A stretch of 64,000 bases of DNA from Pseudofrankia inefficax (GTDB lineage: Bacteria > Actinomycetota > Actinomycetes > Frankiales > Frankiaceae), in contig NC_014666.1 of NCBI RefSeq assembly GCF_000166135.1, forward strand, positions 6,944,001 to 7,008,000, in the 5' to 3' direction. Shown here in pieces: positions 7,904-19,400 of the stretch; position 1 is the stretch's first letter, and every line of letters starts with the position of its first letter. The notes beneath the pieces are model-generated. The model did not search any database. It had not been told where the DNA came from and worked only from the letters and a program-made list of their open reading frames with translations. Made by a program: the position numbers and the translations under genes.

Positions 7904-10900
7904 GTGCGCGAAGGCGAGGGCCGGTGGGAGACGGTCACGCCGTCGCAGTTTCCGCATGAGCGGGAGGCGTTGGAGCAGGTTCGGAAGCTGCTGCCGGACG
8001 CCGAGCCGTACCGGGCCTGGTCGAACTTCACCTTCACAGCGACGACAGGCCACATCCGCGAGGTCGACCTGCTGGTCGTGGCCCGCGGCGGGGTCTACCT
8101 CATCGAGATCAAGAGCCTGGCCGGCCGGCTGACCGCGTCCGGGTCGAACTGGACCCAGCACCGCTCCTCCGGCGAGCCGCGGATCTTCGACAACCCGCTG
8201 CACCTGGCGAACCAGAAGTCCAAGGAGCTGCGTTCCCTGCTGGAGAACGCCGCCCGCACGCCGGGCCAGAGCCGGGTACGGATCCCGTTCATCCAGCCGG
8301 CGGTCTTCCTGTCGAACCCGACGCTGCGGGTCGAGTTCCCCGACCACCAGCTGCACTGGATCTTCGGCCCCGAGCAGGCCGCGGCCCAAGCCGGCCAGTC
8401 CTCCGGCGCGGCCGCGGCACCAAAGGCTCGCCCCGGCGGTGGCGTGACACTTCCGTCGATCTGGTCCGGCCTGCTGGACGCGCCGCTGCGCGACGAGCGA
8501 TACCGGGTCACCCCTGAGGTGTCGAAGGCGCTGGCGAAGCTACTTCCCGCCGCCGGGATCGCACGGAGCCGCCGCCATCAGCGGGTCGGCTCCTGGCAGC
8601 TGGAGTTCCCGGCGTTCGACTCGGGCCCGACCTGGCAGGACTACCACGCCGCCCACACCCAGGTGGCCTCCGAGCGCCGCCGGGTGCGGATCTACCTCGT
8701 CGAGCGGGCCGCGGGCGAGGCCGAGCGGGCGAGCCGGGAGGCGGTGGCCCGGCGCGAGTTCCTGGTGCTGCACGGGATCAACCATCCGGGGATCGTCCAG
8801 GTCGACGGTTTGGAGAGCCACGAGGCCGGCCCGGCGCTGATCTTCCGGCACCGGCCGGACGAGCTGCGCCTCGACCAGTACCTCGACCGCTACGGCGACC
8901 GCCTGGACGCCGGAACCCGACTTGACATGATCCGCCAGCTGGCGGAGGCAGTCGCCTACGCGCACGGCCGCCACCTTTACCACCGGGCGTTGGCGGCCCG
9001 CAGCGTGCTGGTCGTGCCCTCGGGCCGGCGGAGCGCCGGCGAGCAGGGCTGGCTTGCTCCCAGGCTCGTGATCAGTGACTGGCAGGCCGCGGCCCGCGAC
9101 GCCGGCTCGAGCACGGGCGTTCTGACCGGCGCGATGACGAAGACGTCGATGGCGCTGGCCGTCGAGCCGGCGGCCCGGTTCCTGCCGCATCTGGAGGTGG
9201 CCACCGCCGGCTACCTGGCGCCCGAGATCGGCGCTCCCTTCCCGGACCCGGTCGGTATCGACGTCTTCGGCCTGGGCGCGCTGGCCTACCTGATCCTCAC
9301 TGGCCAGCCGCCCGCGGACAGCCCCAACGCGCTGAAGGCCCGCTTAGAACAGTCCGGCGGTCTGAATCCGGCCGAGGTTGTCGACTCGCTCTCCGAGATG
9401 GCGAACGAGCTGGTCGCGGAGGCCACCCGTCCGCTGCCCGATGACAGGCCCGCGACCGTTGGCGAGTTCCTCGACTTGTTGGGGCTCGTCGAGGAGGAGT
9501 TCACCAGGCCCGAACCTGCCGTGGCGGCCGGTGACAGCACGCCGGCGGAACAGCCCGTCGCGGGACAGGACGAGCCGGAGCCCGACCCGCTGGAGGCCCA
9601 GCACGGCGACCTGGTCGGCGGCGAGTGGCGGATCAGGGAACGGCTCGGCACCGGCTCGACGAGCCGGGCGTTCCTCGCGCACAACGAGAAGACCAACCGC
9701 TACGAGGTCCTCAAGGTCGCGCTCTCCGACGAGCGGGCGGCGCGGCTGGAACACGAGGCGTCGGTGCTGGGCCGCCTCGGCGACTCCCGGGTGATCCGGC
9801 TGGCCCGTCCCGACACGCTCGTCATCGGTGGGCGCGCGGTGCTCGTCCTCGACCACGCCGGTGAGCAGACCGTCGCCCGCAAGCTGCGCGAGGGCCGGCT
9901 CTCGGTCGACGAGCTGGAGACCTACAGCGACTACCTGTTCGGCGCGGTCGACTACCTGGACGGCGAGGGCGTCGCCCACCGGGACCTGAAGCCGGACAAC
10001 ATCGTCATCCGCCGCCGGCCGAACCGTACCTACCAGCTGGTCCTCATCGACTTCTCGCTGGCCAACCACTCGGTGCGCGACATCGCCGCCGGCACGCCCC
10101 GCTATCTGGACCCGTTCCTCGGCGCTGGCACTCGCACCGCGTACGACGACCATGCCGAGCGCTACGCGCTGGCGGTCACCCTGCATGAGATGGCCTCCGG
10201 CGAGCTGCCGCTGTGGGGCGATGGATCGGCCGAAGCGCGGTTCACGCAGGGCCCGCCGACGGTGGCGACGGAAGCGTTCGACCCGGCAATCCGCGCCGGT
10301 CTCACATCCTTCTTCCTGCGCACGCTCGACCGGGACGCCACCAGGCGCTTCGCGTCGCTGAAGGACATGCGCGACGCCTGGCAGGCCGTCTTCCGCGCCG
10401 CCGACTCGACCCCGCCGGCGGTCACCGCGCATCCAGCGGCAAGCGACGGCGCGAGACTGACGGAGAGCGAGTCGGTCGTCGTCACCCCCGGGTCGTCGGC
10501 AGGTGTGGCCATGGCCGACGAGGAGACCGCACGCAGGGCCCGCGACGCGGCTGCGGCGGCGGCGACGAGCGACACCCCGCTGGATGCGGCAGGGCTGTCG
10601 CCGCGGGCCGTCTCGGCGGCGCACCGGCTGAACGCGACGACCGTCGGCGACCTGCTCACGCTGGGCTCCAAGGAGATCATCAGCCTGCCCGGTACCGGCG
10701 CGAAGACCCGCCAGGAGCTGCAGTCCAGGATCCGCCAGTGGCGCCGCTCCCTCGCCGCGGCCCCGGCTGGGACCCCGTCCGCCGCGACGGCCGCCCAGCC
10801 AGACCCGGCCCAGCAGGAGACGCCGGCTGCGCAGACGCCTGCGGCAAAGCCGGACTACGCCCGTATGCCCGTCGAGGACGTCGCCGGCCGGCTGCTCCCT

Positions 10901-12655
10901 CGCGCCCTGGCCGGCGGCCGCAACGCCACCGAGCGGGAGGCGACCCGCCTGCTGCTCGGCCTGCCCGACGACGCCGGACGGCTGCCAGACGTGCCACTGT
11001 GGGCGCCACAGCAGCAGATCGCCGAGCGGGTCGGGGTGACATCAGGCCGGATCGCCCAGGTGCTGACCGCGCGCCGCAAGACTTGGCATGCCGACGAGGC
11101 GGTCCGCTCGGTCCGCGACGAGCTGGTCGAGATCCTCGGCGACGCCGGCCGGGTGATGGGCTTTGACGAGCTGACGACCGCCGTCCTTGCCCGCCATGGC
11201 AGTCGTCGCCCGCCGGCCGAACGCCGGGCGCTGGCGGGCGCCGCGGTTCGCGCCGCGTTGGAGACCGTCGACCTGGACAGCGAGCCCACCCTCGCCCGCC
11301 GGAAGTTCTACGAGCGGACACTGGTCGCGCTGGAAGCTGCGGAGGATGACGGCCCGCTCACCCCCGCCGCGCCGGCACTGTTCGACTACGCGATCGCCCT
11401 CGGTAAGGCCGCCGACCGGCTAGCGAAGGCCGAGGAGCTCCCAGCTCCGGCGACCGTGCTGCGGGAGCTCGCCGCCGTCGGCGCCGCGCCGGCAGCGGGC
11501 GACACCGACGACGCCGGCCTGGCCGACACCGACCCGGCAGCGGCCGAGGGGCGGGCCGGACTGCCGGCGCTCGACGAGCAGCGCCTCGTCCGGCTCGCCG
11601 CCGCCGCGTCCCGCAACGCCGCTGCCAACGCTCGCCTGGAGATCTACCCGCGGGACCTGGGCCTGGTCCGGGCGCTGCGCCTGGCGCAGGCCGGCGTGCC
11701 GCCGCCCCGACAGGCTGTGATGCCGGCGCCGCCCGCCGGACTGGATGAGCGCCCCGACCGGCCACTGCTGGAGGTGGCTGTCATCCACGAACGGGTGACG
11801 GCCCGTTTCCCCGGGCTGACGACCGAGCTGCCGGCGCACCCGGCGCTCGACCGCCCGCTGGCGGATGCCGGGTTCGTCCTTGAGTGGAACGCGGCCCGCG
11901 ACGGCTACGTCCCGCCCAACAGCCTGTTGACCTCGACCGGGCTCGGAGGCTCCCGGGCAACGCCGGTCCGCGAGCCCACCGACCTGGGCAGCCGCCCGGC
12001 GCGGCGGGTGTTCGACAGCCCCGACCTGGCGGACGCGGCGCGTACCGAGCAGCGACTCGTCGCCGCCGCTGAATCCGGCGGTTTCCGGGCGCTCACCGTC
12101 CGGCGCAACCACTATCTGCTCGCCCGCGCGGAGCTGGCCCAGCCTCACCGGTTCGCCGCCGAACCGATCGACGTCGCCGCCGTGTTCCTCGACGCGCTGC
12201 ACGCCGAGGTCGACCCGCGGCCCAAGCCGACCTGGGCGACGGTCCTGCGCGCCGACGTCGCCGAGCCGGGCAGCCGCGCAGCCGGCAACCTCACCGAGTT
12301 GGTGCGAACGGCCTGGGATCGGGCCGCGCCGCTGCTCGCCGAGCTGGTCGATGCCGCCGCCGGCCGGACCGGGCCGCACGGGCCGGCACCGCTGCTGCTG
12401 CACGACGCCGGCGTCTTCGGCCGCTACGACGGCCGTGGGATGGACCTGCTGTTCACGCTCGCCGAGCGGGCCCGCGCGGGCGGCCGGGCCGTCTGGGTGC
12501 TGTGCCCGACGACTGAGCCGACCCAGCCTCCGCGCCTCGACGGCACCCTCGTCCAGCTCGTGACCGGAAGCGAGTGGGTAGCACTGCCGGACGCGTGGGT
12601 GATCAACCGGCACCGGTCCGACGACGAGCCGGACCTCGCTGGGAAAGCATCCTGA
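7904..12655 (+). CDS. pglW: PglW: NERD nuclease-related domain plus two kinase domains (BREX type 2)
   Basis: 1583 residues. An N-terminal NERD domain (about 1-130) carries a nuclease-fold signature: EVD at 53-55 and EIK at 68-70. Next comes a kinase fold (about 270-530) whose catalytic loop reads YHRALAARSVLV and whose DFG position reads SDW, so it looks like a pseudokinase. A second kinase (about 570-830) is intact, with Gly-rich loop LGTGSTSRAF, HRDLKPDN at 692-699 and DFS. Around 895-945 is a helix-hairpin-helix similar to the RNA polymerase alpha C-terminal domain (SLPGTGAKTRQELQ), followed near 1040 by a sigma-like helix-turn-helix. GTG 7904 follows GGGGAG by 6 nt. In Streptomyces the Pgl kinase PglW is required for phage growth limitation. 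First gene of the six-gene cassette. Confidence 0.93.
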   Translation: MREGEGRWETVTPSQFPHEREALEQVRKLLPDAEPYRAWSNFTFTATTGHIREVDLLVVARGGVYLIEIKSLAGRLTASGSNWTQHRSSGEPRIFDNPLHLANQKSKELRSLLENAARTPGQSRVRIPFIQPAVFLSNPTLRVEFPDHQLHWIFGPEQAAAQAGQSSGAAAAPKARPGGGVTLPSIWSGLLDAPLRDERYRVTPEVSKALAKLLPAAGIARSRRHQRVGSWQLEFPAFDSGPTWQDYHAAHTQVASERRRVRIYLVERAAGEAERASREAVARREFLVLHGINHPGIVQVDGLESHEAGPALIFRHRPDELRLDQYLDRYGDRLDAGTRLDMIRQLAEAVAYAHGRHLYHRALAARSVLVVPSGRRSAGEQGWLAPRLVISDWQAAARDAGSSTGVLTGAMTKTSMALAVEPAARFLPHLEVATAGYLAPEIGAPFPDPVGIDVFGLGALAYLILTGQPPADSPNALKARLEQSGGLNPAEVVDSLSEMANELVAEATRPLPDDRPATVGEFLDLLGLVEEEFTRPEPAVAAGDSTPAEQPVAGQDEPEPDPLEAQHGDLVGGEWRIRERLGTGSTSRAFLAHNEKTNRYEVLKVALSDERAARLEHEASVLGRLGDSRVIRLARPDTLVIGGRAVLVLDHAGEQTVARKLREGRLSVDELETYSDYLFGAVDYLDGEGVAHRDLKPDNIVIRRRPNRTYQLVLIDFSLANHSVRDIAAGTPRYLDPFLGAGTRTAYDDHAERYALAVTLHEMASGELPLWGDGSAEARFTQGPPTVATEAFDPAIRAGLTSFFLRTLDRDATRRFASLKDMRDAWQAVFRAADSTPPAVTAHPAASDGARLTESESVVVTPGSSAGVAMADEETARRARDAAAAAATSDTPLDAAGLSPRAVSAAHRLNATTVGDLLTLGSKEIISLPGTGAKTRQELQSRIRQWRRSLAAAPAGTPSAATAAQPDPAQQETPAAQTPAAKPDYARMPVEDVAGRLLPRALAGGRNATEREATRLLLGLPDDAGRLPDVPLWAPQQQIAERVGVTSGRIAQVLTARRKTWHADEAVRSVRDELVEILGDAGRVMGFDELTTAVLARHGSRRPPAERRALAGAAVRAALETVDLDSEPTLARRKFYERTLVALEAAEDDGPLTPAAPALFDYAIALGKAADRLAKAEELPAPATVLRELAAVGAAPAAGDTDDAGLADTDPAAAEGRAGLPALDEQRLVRLAAAASRNAAANARLEIYPRDLGLVRALRLAQAGVPPPRQAVMPAPPAGLDERPDRPLLEVAVIHERVTARFPGLTTELPAHPALDRPLADAGFVLEWNAARDGYVPPNSLLTSTGLGGSRATPVREPTDLGSRPARRVFDSPDLADAARTEQRLVAAAESGGFRALTVRRNHYLLARAELAQPHRFAAEPIDVAAVFLDALHAEVDPRPKPTWATVLRADVAEPGSRAAGNLTELVRTAWDRAAPLLAELVDAAAGRTGPHGPAPLLLHDAGVFGRYDGRGMDLLFTLAERARAGGRAVWVLCPTTEPTQPPRLDGTLVQLVTGSEWVALPDAWVINRHRSDDEPDLAGKAS

Positions 12656-12701
12656 TCGCTGGGAAGCTGCTGATGTTCGCTGCGTGGGTGGGGAGACGTT
12701 C

Positions 12702-15700
12702 ATGATCGACCGGGTGGCGCTGCTGAAGGACGCCCAGCGGCAGGTGAAGGACCTTGAGAAGGATCTACGCGCTCAGGTCGACGAGGTGGCCGAGGTCGGG
12801 ACGCGGCTTCGGGCTGAGTACGACCGTGCGTTCAAGGTCGGCCGGACGGCAGCGACGTGGTCGGCGTGGCTCGGCGAGAGGGTCACCCAGGCGGCGGTCG
12901 CTTGGGTTCTGGGAACGGTCTTCGTCCGGTTTTGCGAGGACAACGGCCTGATCGGCGACCCGTTCCTCGCCGGCCCAACGACAGCACGCCTGACACTGGC
13001 CGAGGAGCGGACCGAGGACTTCTACCGGCGCCAACCCGAGAAGACGGCGCGCGACTGGCTGCGGAAGTCCTTCGATGAGATAGCGAAGGTCCCGGTCGGC
13101 GCGGGCCTGTTCGACCAGCGGCACAACGCGCTGTTCCAGATCCCACCCACCCACGACGCGGCCAAGAACCTCCTCGCCTTCTGGCGGCGGCGCACCGAGG
13201 CCGGCACCCTGGTCCACGACTTCACCGACGACGCCTGGGACACCCGCTTCCTCGGCGACCTCTACCAGGACCTCTCCGAGGACGTCCGCAAGAAGTACGC
13301 CCTGCTCCAGACCCCGGAGTTCGTCGAGGAGTTCATCCTCGACCTGACCCTGACACCAGCCATCGACGAGTTCGGATACGACGTCGTCAAACTAATTGAC
13401 CCGACGTGCGGCTCGGGCCACTTCCTGCTGGGCGCGTTCCGCCGGCTGCTCGCCGAGTGGGAGAAGAACTCTCCCGACCGGGACGTCTTCGAACGGGTCC
13501 AGCTGGCGCTGGACGCGGTCCACGGCGTGGACATCAACCCGTACGCGGCGGCCATCGCCAAGTTCCGACTGACTATCGAGGCGCTGCGTGTCGCCGGCTT
13601 GACAACACTTGACGCGGCGGCCGGCTACACGTTCCCGCTACACGTGGCTGTGGGTGACTCGTTGCTGAAGAACCGCCAGCTCGACCTCTTCGGCGAGGAG
13701 CGAGACGAACTCGCCGAGTTCGCCTACGCCACCGAGGATCTCGCCGATCACCTCGGTATCCTTGAGGAAGGCCGCTACCACGCGGTCGTTGGAAATCCTC
13801 CATATTTCACCGTCAGAGACAAGAAGCTAAACGCACTGTACCGCGATCTCTATAGCTCCTGCGCTGGACGTTACACCCTCTCAGTACCCTTTGCGCAACG
13901 CTTTTTCGAGCTGGCACGGCAATCGGACGGAGATGGAGTCGGCGCTGGACGCGTCGGCCAGATTACAGCAAATTCTTTCATGAGGCGCGAATTCGGCAAG
14001 AAGTTGATCGAGAACTTCTTCGCTCGCGTCGTTGAGCTAACGCACCTTATTGATACGTCCGGAGCATATATTCCAGGTCCGGGCGTAACAACAGTTATTC
14101 TTGCGGGTCGCCGCAATCAGCGGAAGCGCATAAAAACCGTTCGGATGATTCTCAGCGTACGCGGAGAGCCATCAATTCCCGACGATCCAAGTCAGGGAGC
14201 CGTCTGGCGGGCGATTGTCAATAGCGTGGACGGCAGCAGCAATGACTGGGTTGCCACCGCCGACGTTGACCGCGACGTACTATCGAGCCACCCTTGGACG
14301 CTTTCCGTCGGCGACGTCGGTGCGATCATGGACAGACTTGGCGCCGAGGGGCACCGGAAACTCAAGGATGAAATCCTTGGCGACATTGGATTTGCCGGCT
14401 TTTCTGGCGTTGACGAGGCATATTACCTGCCCGCTAGCTGGCACGCGAGGTTCCGCACCCCTCAAGCACTTGTTCGGCCTGTCGTGACGGGTGAAGACGT
14501 CCGCGACTGGCGCACATCGCCCACCCTGTATGCGATTACACCATACACTTCTGACGGCAGCCTCATTCCAATCGCCTCGTCGTCCGACTGGGTGCGCCAT
14601 CTATGGAAGTATAAACAAATTGTTGGACGACTGACTGACTTCTCTGGAAGGACCAGGCTCGACCTCGGTACGCCGTGGTGGGCATGGTATCGCTGGGTGG
14701 CGGCACGCAATAGCGCGCCAGATATAATTGCCTGTCCAAAGATTGCGAGTCTGAACCACGCCTCCTACGGGCACGACGGCTACACCTATAACCAGCATGT
14801 TCCAGTAATAGTACTTCCAGGCAGCTCGGGAGCTGACGCACGACTTTCTCTTGTCGGTATACTCAATAGCTCGACGGCCTGCTTCTGGCTGAAGCAGGTA
14901 TCTCACAATTTGGGAAGTACCGCTGACGCGACCGGTGCCAGACGAACGGCCACCCCGTGGGAAAATTTCTACGAGGTGACAGGTGCTAACCTTGAGAATC
15001 TTCCGCTATCAGCTCAATGCCCTCTCCCGTTGGCTCGCGAGCTAGATCGCCTCGCGCGAAACCTGACGATGGTGTTCCCGCAGGCAGTTGCCGCAGCAGG
15101 TCCACCTGCCCGCCCATTGTTGCGTACGGCCCGTAATGAATGGGAGTCGACGCGGGCACGGATGATCGCGTTGCAGGAGGAGCTGGACTGGCAGGTCTAC
15201 CGGCAGTACGGGCTGCTCGCTGACGAACTGACGCTGCCGATGGCCGATGTCCCCGAGATCAAGCTGGGGGAGCGGGCGTTCGAGATCGTGCTGGCGCGGA
15301 AGATCGCGGCCGGCGAGGAGACGCCCGAGTGGTTCACCCGGCACGGTTCCACCCAGATTTTCGAACCGCCCGCGCACTGGCCCGCTGAATACCGGACTCT
15401 GGTGGAGAAACGGATCGCTGTCATCGAGGCGGACAAGAACATCGGGCTGATCGAGCGGCCTGAGTACAAGCGCCGTTGGGCGACCGAGGGCTGGGACAAG
15501 CTGCAGGACGCTGCGCTCAGGGAGTGGCTCCTCGACCGGCTGGAGGCCCGCGAGCTGTGGTTCGCCGACGTCGACGGCATGGTTCAGCCGCGCCTCTGGA
15601 CCACCGGCCGCCTGGCCGACGAGTTGGCCGCCGAGGCTGACTTCGTCGCTGTCGCCGAGATCTACAAGCCCGGCGAGAACCTGTCCAAGGTCGTCGACGA

Positions 15701-16295
15701 CCTGGTCGAGAACGAGCACGTCCCGTTCCTGGCATCCCTGCGGTACAAGGACTCGGGCCTGGAGAAACGCGCCGACTGGGAGTCGGTCTGGGAGCAGCAA
15801 CGCGCCGAAGACACCACACCCACCCCCGAAGCCGCGAAGAAGATCCGCGACAGCATTCCGCTCCCGCCGAAGTACGCCCAGGCCGACTTCCGCAAGGCAA
15901 GCTACTGGAAGGCCCGCGGCAAGTTGGACGTCCCCAAAGAACGGTTTATCTCCTACCAGCCGGCCAGCCCTGACAACGACCCGACGCTGCTGGTCGGCTG
16001 GGCCGGCTGGGACCACCGCGAGCAGGCCCAGGCGCTGGCGACGCTGATCGTCGAGCGTCAGGACAACGACGGCTGGGGCGCCGCACGGCTCACCCCGCTG
16101 CTCGCCGGCCTGCGTGAGGTGATGCCCTGGGTCCGTCAGTGGCACAACGAGGTCGACCCGCTCTACGACGGCTCCCCGGCCGAGGTCTATGACGCCTTCC
16201 TCGCCGACGCGATGGGCCGCCACAACCTCACCGCCGACGCCCTGGCCGACTGGCGTCCGCAGGCGGCCGCCCGGGGCCGGAGGGCCACGAAGTGA
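12702..16295 (+). CDS. pglX: PglX: adenine-specific DNA methyltransferase (BREX type 2)
   Basis: About 1197 residues. The AdoMet-binding motif DPTCGSGHF lies at 233-241 and the catalytic N6-adenine motif NPPY at 365-368. In BREX systems PglX methylates host DNA at an asymmetric site and so marks self. ATG 12702 follows GGGGAG by 6 nt; an in-frame GTG at 12684 is possible but has no better site. The gene starts 46 nt after pglW. The segment ~13,790-15,080, just after NPPY, is visibly richer in A/T than the flanking sequence, with codons such as ATA, TTA and AAT. It covers the region expected to hold target recognition, which points to replacement of the specificity part by recombination. Confidence 0.95.
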   Translation: MIDRVALLKDAQRQVKDLEKDLRAQVDEVAEVGTRLRAEYDRAFKVGRTAATWSAWLGERVTQAAVAWVLGTVFVRFCEDNGLIGDPFLAGPTTARLTLAEERTEDFYRRQPEKTARDWLRKSFDEIAKVPVGAGLFDQRHNALFQIPPTHDAAKNLLAFWRRRTEAGTLVHDFTDDAWDTRFLGDLYQDLSEDVRKKYALLQTPEFVEEFILDLTLTPAIDEFGYDVVKLIDPTCGSGHFLLGAFRRLLAEWEKNSPDRDVFERVQLALDAVHGVDINPYAAAIAKFRLTIEALRVAGLTTLDAAAGYTFPLHVAVGDSLLKNRQLDLFGEERDELAEFAYATEDLADHLGILEEGRYHAVVGNPPYFTVRDKKLNALYRDLYSSCAGRYTLSVPFAQRFFELARQSDGDGVGAGRVGQITANSFMRREFGKKLIENFFARVVELTHLIDTSGAYIPGPGVTTVILAGRRNQRKRIKTVRMILSVRGEPSIPDDPSQGAVWRAIVNSVDGSSNDWVATADVDRDVLSSHPWTLSVGDVGAIMDRLGAEGHRKLKDEILGDIGFAGFSGVDEAYYLPASWHARFRTPQALVRPVVTGEDVRDWRTSPTLYAITPYTSDGSLIPIASSSDWVRHLWKYKQIVGRLTDFSGRTRLDLGTPWWAWYRWVAARNSAPDIIACPKIASLNHASYGHDGYTYNQHVPVIVLPGSSGADARLSLVGILNSSTACFWLKQVSHNLGSTADATGARRTATPWENFYEVTGANLENLPLSAQCPLPLARELDRLARNLTMVFPQAVAAAGPPARPLLRTARNEWESTRARMIALQEELDWQVYRQYGLLADELTLPMADVPEIKLGERAFEIVLARKIAAGEETPEWFTRHGSTQIFEPPAHWPAEYRTLVEKRIAVIEADKNIGLIERPEYKRRWATEGWDKLQDAALREWLLDRLEARELWFADVDGMVQPRLWTTGRLADELAAEADFVAVAEIYKPGENLSKVVDDLVENEHVPFLASLRYKDSGLEKRADWESVWEQQRAEDTTPTPEAAKKIRDSIPLPPKYAQADFRKASYWKARGKLDVPKERFISYQPASPDNDPTLLVGWAGWDHREQAQALATLIVERQDNDGWGAARLTPLLAGLREVMPWVRQWHNEVDPLYDGSPAEVYDAFLADAMGRHNLTADALADWRPQAAARGRRATK

Positions 16296-16452
16296 CGGAC
16301 CCCGCCCGTACTATCCGAACGCGGGCGACACCCCGGTCCGCGCCGGCCGCGAGGTGCCCGTTCGCACAGGCCCGCCCGATGTCGCGCATCGCGGCACCGC
16401 CCCGCCAGCACCCGCACGACCAGACCGTTCGCATGACCAGCAGAGGTGCCGC

Positions 16453-19400
16453 ATGACCAGCCCGTCGCCCCTGCCGCTGCTGCGCGAGGTCATCGACATC
16501 CCGGAGCGGACGTCCGACAGCGACTTCGTCCTCAAGCTCACCGAGGGCGTCACCGACGCCGCCGCGACGATGCGGGACTACGTGCTGACCGACCGGCTGG
16601 TCGGCAACTTCGACGAGGCGCTTGGCCTGATCGCGCAGGCGGCGAGCACCGGGGCGTCGAAGGGCGTCTACCTGCACGGCTCGTTCGGCTCCGGCAAGTC
16701 GCACTTCATGGCGGTGCTGCACGCGCTGTTGCGCGGCGAGCCGGCCGCCCGGAGCTTCGACGACCGGCTGACCGACGTCCTCGGCAAGCACGACGCTGAC
16801 CTGGCCGGCAAGAAGTTCCTGCTCGTCCCGTTCCACATGCTCGGCGCGAAGTCGATCGAGCAGCGGGTCCTCGGCGGCTACGCCGACCAGCTGCGCGCCA
16901 TGCACCCGGACGCGCCGATCCCGGCGGTGCACCGCGCCGAGGCGTTGCTAGACGAGGCCCGCAACGTGCGGGCCAGAGTCGGCGACGCCACCTTCCTCGT
17001 CGAGCTGAACCACGCGGGCTCCGGAAGCGGTGACGAGGACGACTGGGGCGACGACGCCTCCTGGACCGCGGCCGAGCTGGACGCGGCCCTCGCGCCGGGC
17101 GCCCAGGACACGGCCATCCGCCGCCAACTGGTCTCCGACTTGCTGTCGACCTGGTTCGCGAACACCTTCCGCGACCTGCGCGAGGACGCCGAGGGCTTCG
17201 TCTCGCTGGACGCCGGCCTCACCGAGATCGCCCGGCACGCGAAGGACCTCGGCTACGACGCGGTCATTCTCTTCCTCGACGAGCTGATCCTCTGGCTCGC
17301 GAACAACATGGGCGACCAGGCGTTCGTCTCCCGCGAGGTCCAGAAGGTCACGAACTTCGTCGAGGGCGGGTTGGGCGCCCGGCCGGTCCCGATCGTCAGC
17401 TTCATCGCCCGCCAGCGTGACCTGCGGGAGCTAGTCGGCGAACAGGTCGCCGGCGACGTCCGCCTGAGCTTCCTCGACGTCCTGACCCTCGCAGACGGCC
17501 GCTTCGATAAGATCATCCTGGAGGACCGCAACCTTCCGCTGATCGCCAACCGGCGTCTCTTGAAACCGTTGAACGCCGACGCCGGGAAGGCGATCGAGAA
17601 GGCGTTCGAGACGACGGCGAAGGTCCGTGCCGAGGTGTGGGAGACGATGCTCGGCGGCAGCGCCCAGATCGGCGCCGACCGGGACGCGTTCCGGCTCTCC
17701 TACCCGTTCAGCCCGGCGTTCATGGAGACCCTCGTCCACGTCTCCTCGGCGCTGCAGCGCAACCGGACCGCGCTGAAGCTGATGCGCCAGCTGCTCGTCG
17801 ACCACCGCGACGACCTGCGCCTGGGCCAGGTCGTCCCGCTCGGCGACCTGTGGGACGTGATCACCAGGGGCGCCGACACGCCGTTCACCGACGTGCTGAA
17901 GGCCGAGTTCGACGCCGCCCAGAAGCTCTACGCCCGCCGGCTGCGGCCCTACCTGCTCGACGCCGAGGGCCTCGACGAGGACGCGCTGGCCCAGGTCCGC
18001 CGCGCCAGGGCCACCGGCGCCGCCGTCGACCCGACGCTGGCCACCAAGGTCCGCCGGTTCACCGCCGATGACCGGCTGGTCAAGACGCTGCTGCTCTCGG
18101 CGCTCGCTCCGAGCGTCCCGGCGCTGCACAACCTGACGCCGCGGCGGCTCTCGGCGCTCAACCACGGCAGCATCACCAGCCCGATCCCGGGTGGCGAGGC
18201 CGGGCAGGTCGGCAAGAAGGTCGAGCGCTGGGCGGGCCAGTTCGGCGAGATCAAGTACCTGCCCGTCGAGGGCGGCGACCCGGGCGTCGGCCTGGAGCTC
18301 GTCGGCGTCGAGGTCGAAGGCATCCTGAACTCCGCCGTCGGCTACGACAGCGCCGGCAACCGCCGCGCTCTGATCCGGCGGCTGCTGGTCGAGGAGCTGG
18401 GCGTCACCGTCACCGGCGACGCCTACGGTGACAAGCTCGACCTCGTCTGGCGGGGCAGCAAGCGGACCGCCGAGGTGATCTTTGGCTCGGTGCGCGGCGC
18501 GGAGCTGCGTGACGACCAGCTCGCCCCCGTCGACCCCGAGTCCTGGCGACTCGTCGTCGACTACCCGTTCGACGACGCCGGCGAGCCGCCCGTCAACGCC
18601 CGCGCCCGCGTCGAGCGGCTGCGCGGTGCCGGCGTCCAGCACCGGACCGTCTGTTGGATCCCGGCCGATTTCACCGCCGCGCGGCTGGCCGACCTGGGGA
18701 TGCTCGTCCGGCTCGACCATCTGCTCGCCGGCGGCGGGCACCGGTTCGACAGCCACGCCCAGCATCTGAGCGCCGACGACCGGCAGCGCGCGCGCAGCGT
18801 CCTGAAGAGCCGTTACGACGCGCTGCTCACCAAGACCAGGACGACGCTGCGCTCGGCCTACGGGCTCACGTCCAAGGACGAGCACGACGTCACCGCGGAT
18901 TTCAACGACCATCTGCGGTCGCTGTGGCCCGGCCTGAACCCGACGCTGCCGCTCGGGGCGTCGTTTCGGGAGGCGGCCCGTCGGCTGGCCGGCGACCTGC
19001 TCGCCGACCAGTTCCCCGGCCACCCCGACCTGGACCCCGATCAGACCGGGGTGCCGGTCAAGCTCGCGGATCTCAAGCTGGTCCTCGGCTACGTCACGAA
19101 GGCCGCCGAGTCCGACGGCGGCTCCGTCGAGGTCGCCCGCGGCGACCGGGGGCCGGTGCGGCGGATCGCTCCGGCGCTCGGGCTCGGCGTGATGCACGAG
19201 GTCCGCTTCGAGCTGGGCCGCGAGTGGGTCGACCACTTCACCCGCCGGGCCGGCCAGGCCGCCGCTGACGGCGGGCCCGGCTCGGCTGGCTCGGGCGCGG
19301 ACGAGCTGCGGGTCGTCGACCTGCTGCGCTGGATCGACGAGCCGAAGCCTCGTGGCCTGGACGACAACGTCGCCCACCTGGTCGTTGCCGCGTTCGCCGA

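Noticed and set aside
16189-16452. Earlier start for pglY inside the end of pglX
   Set aside because: No ribosome site, and the extra residues are low-complexity Arg/Pro; ATG 16453 follows AGAGGTG.
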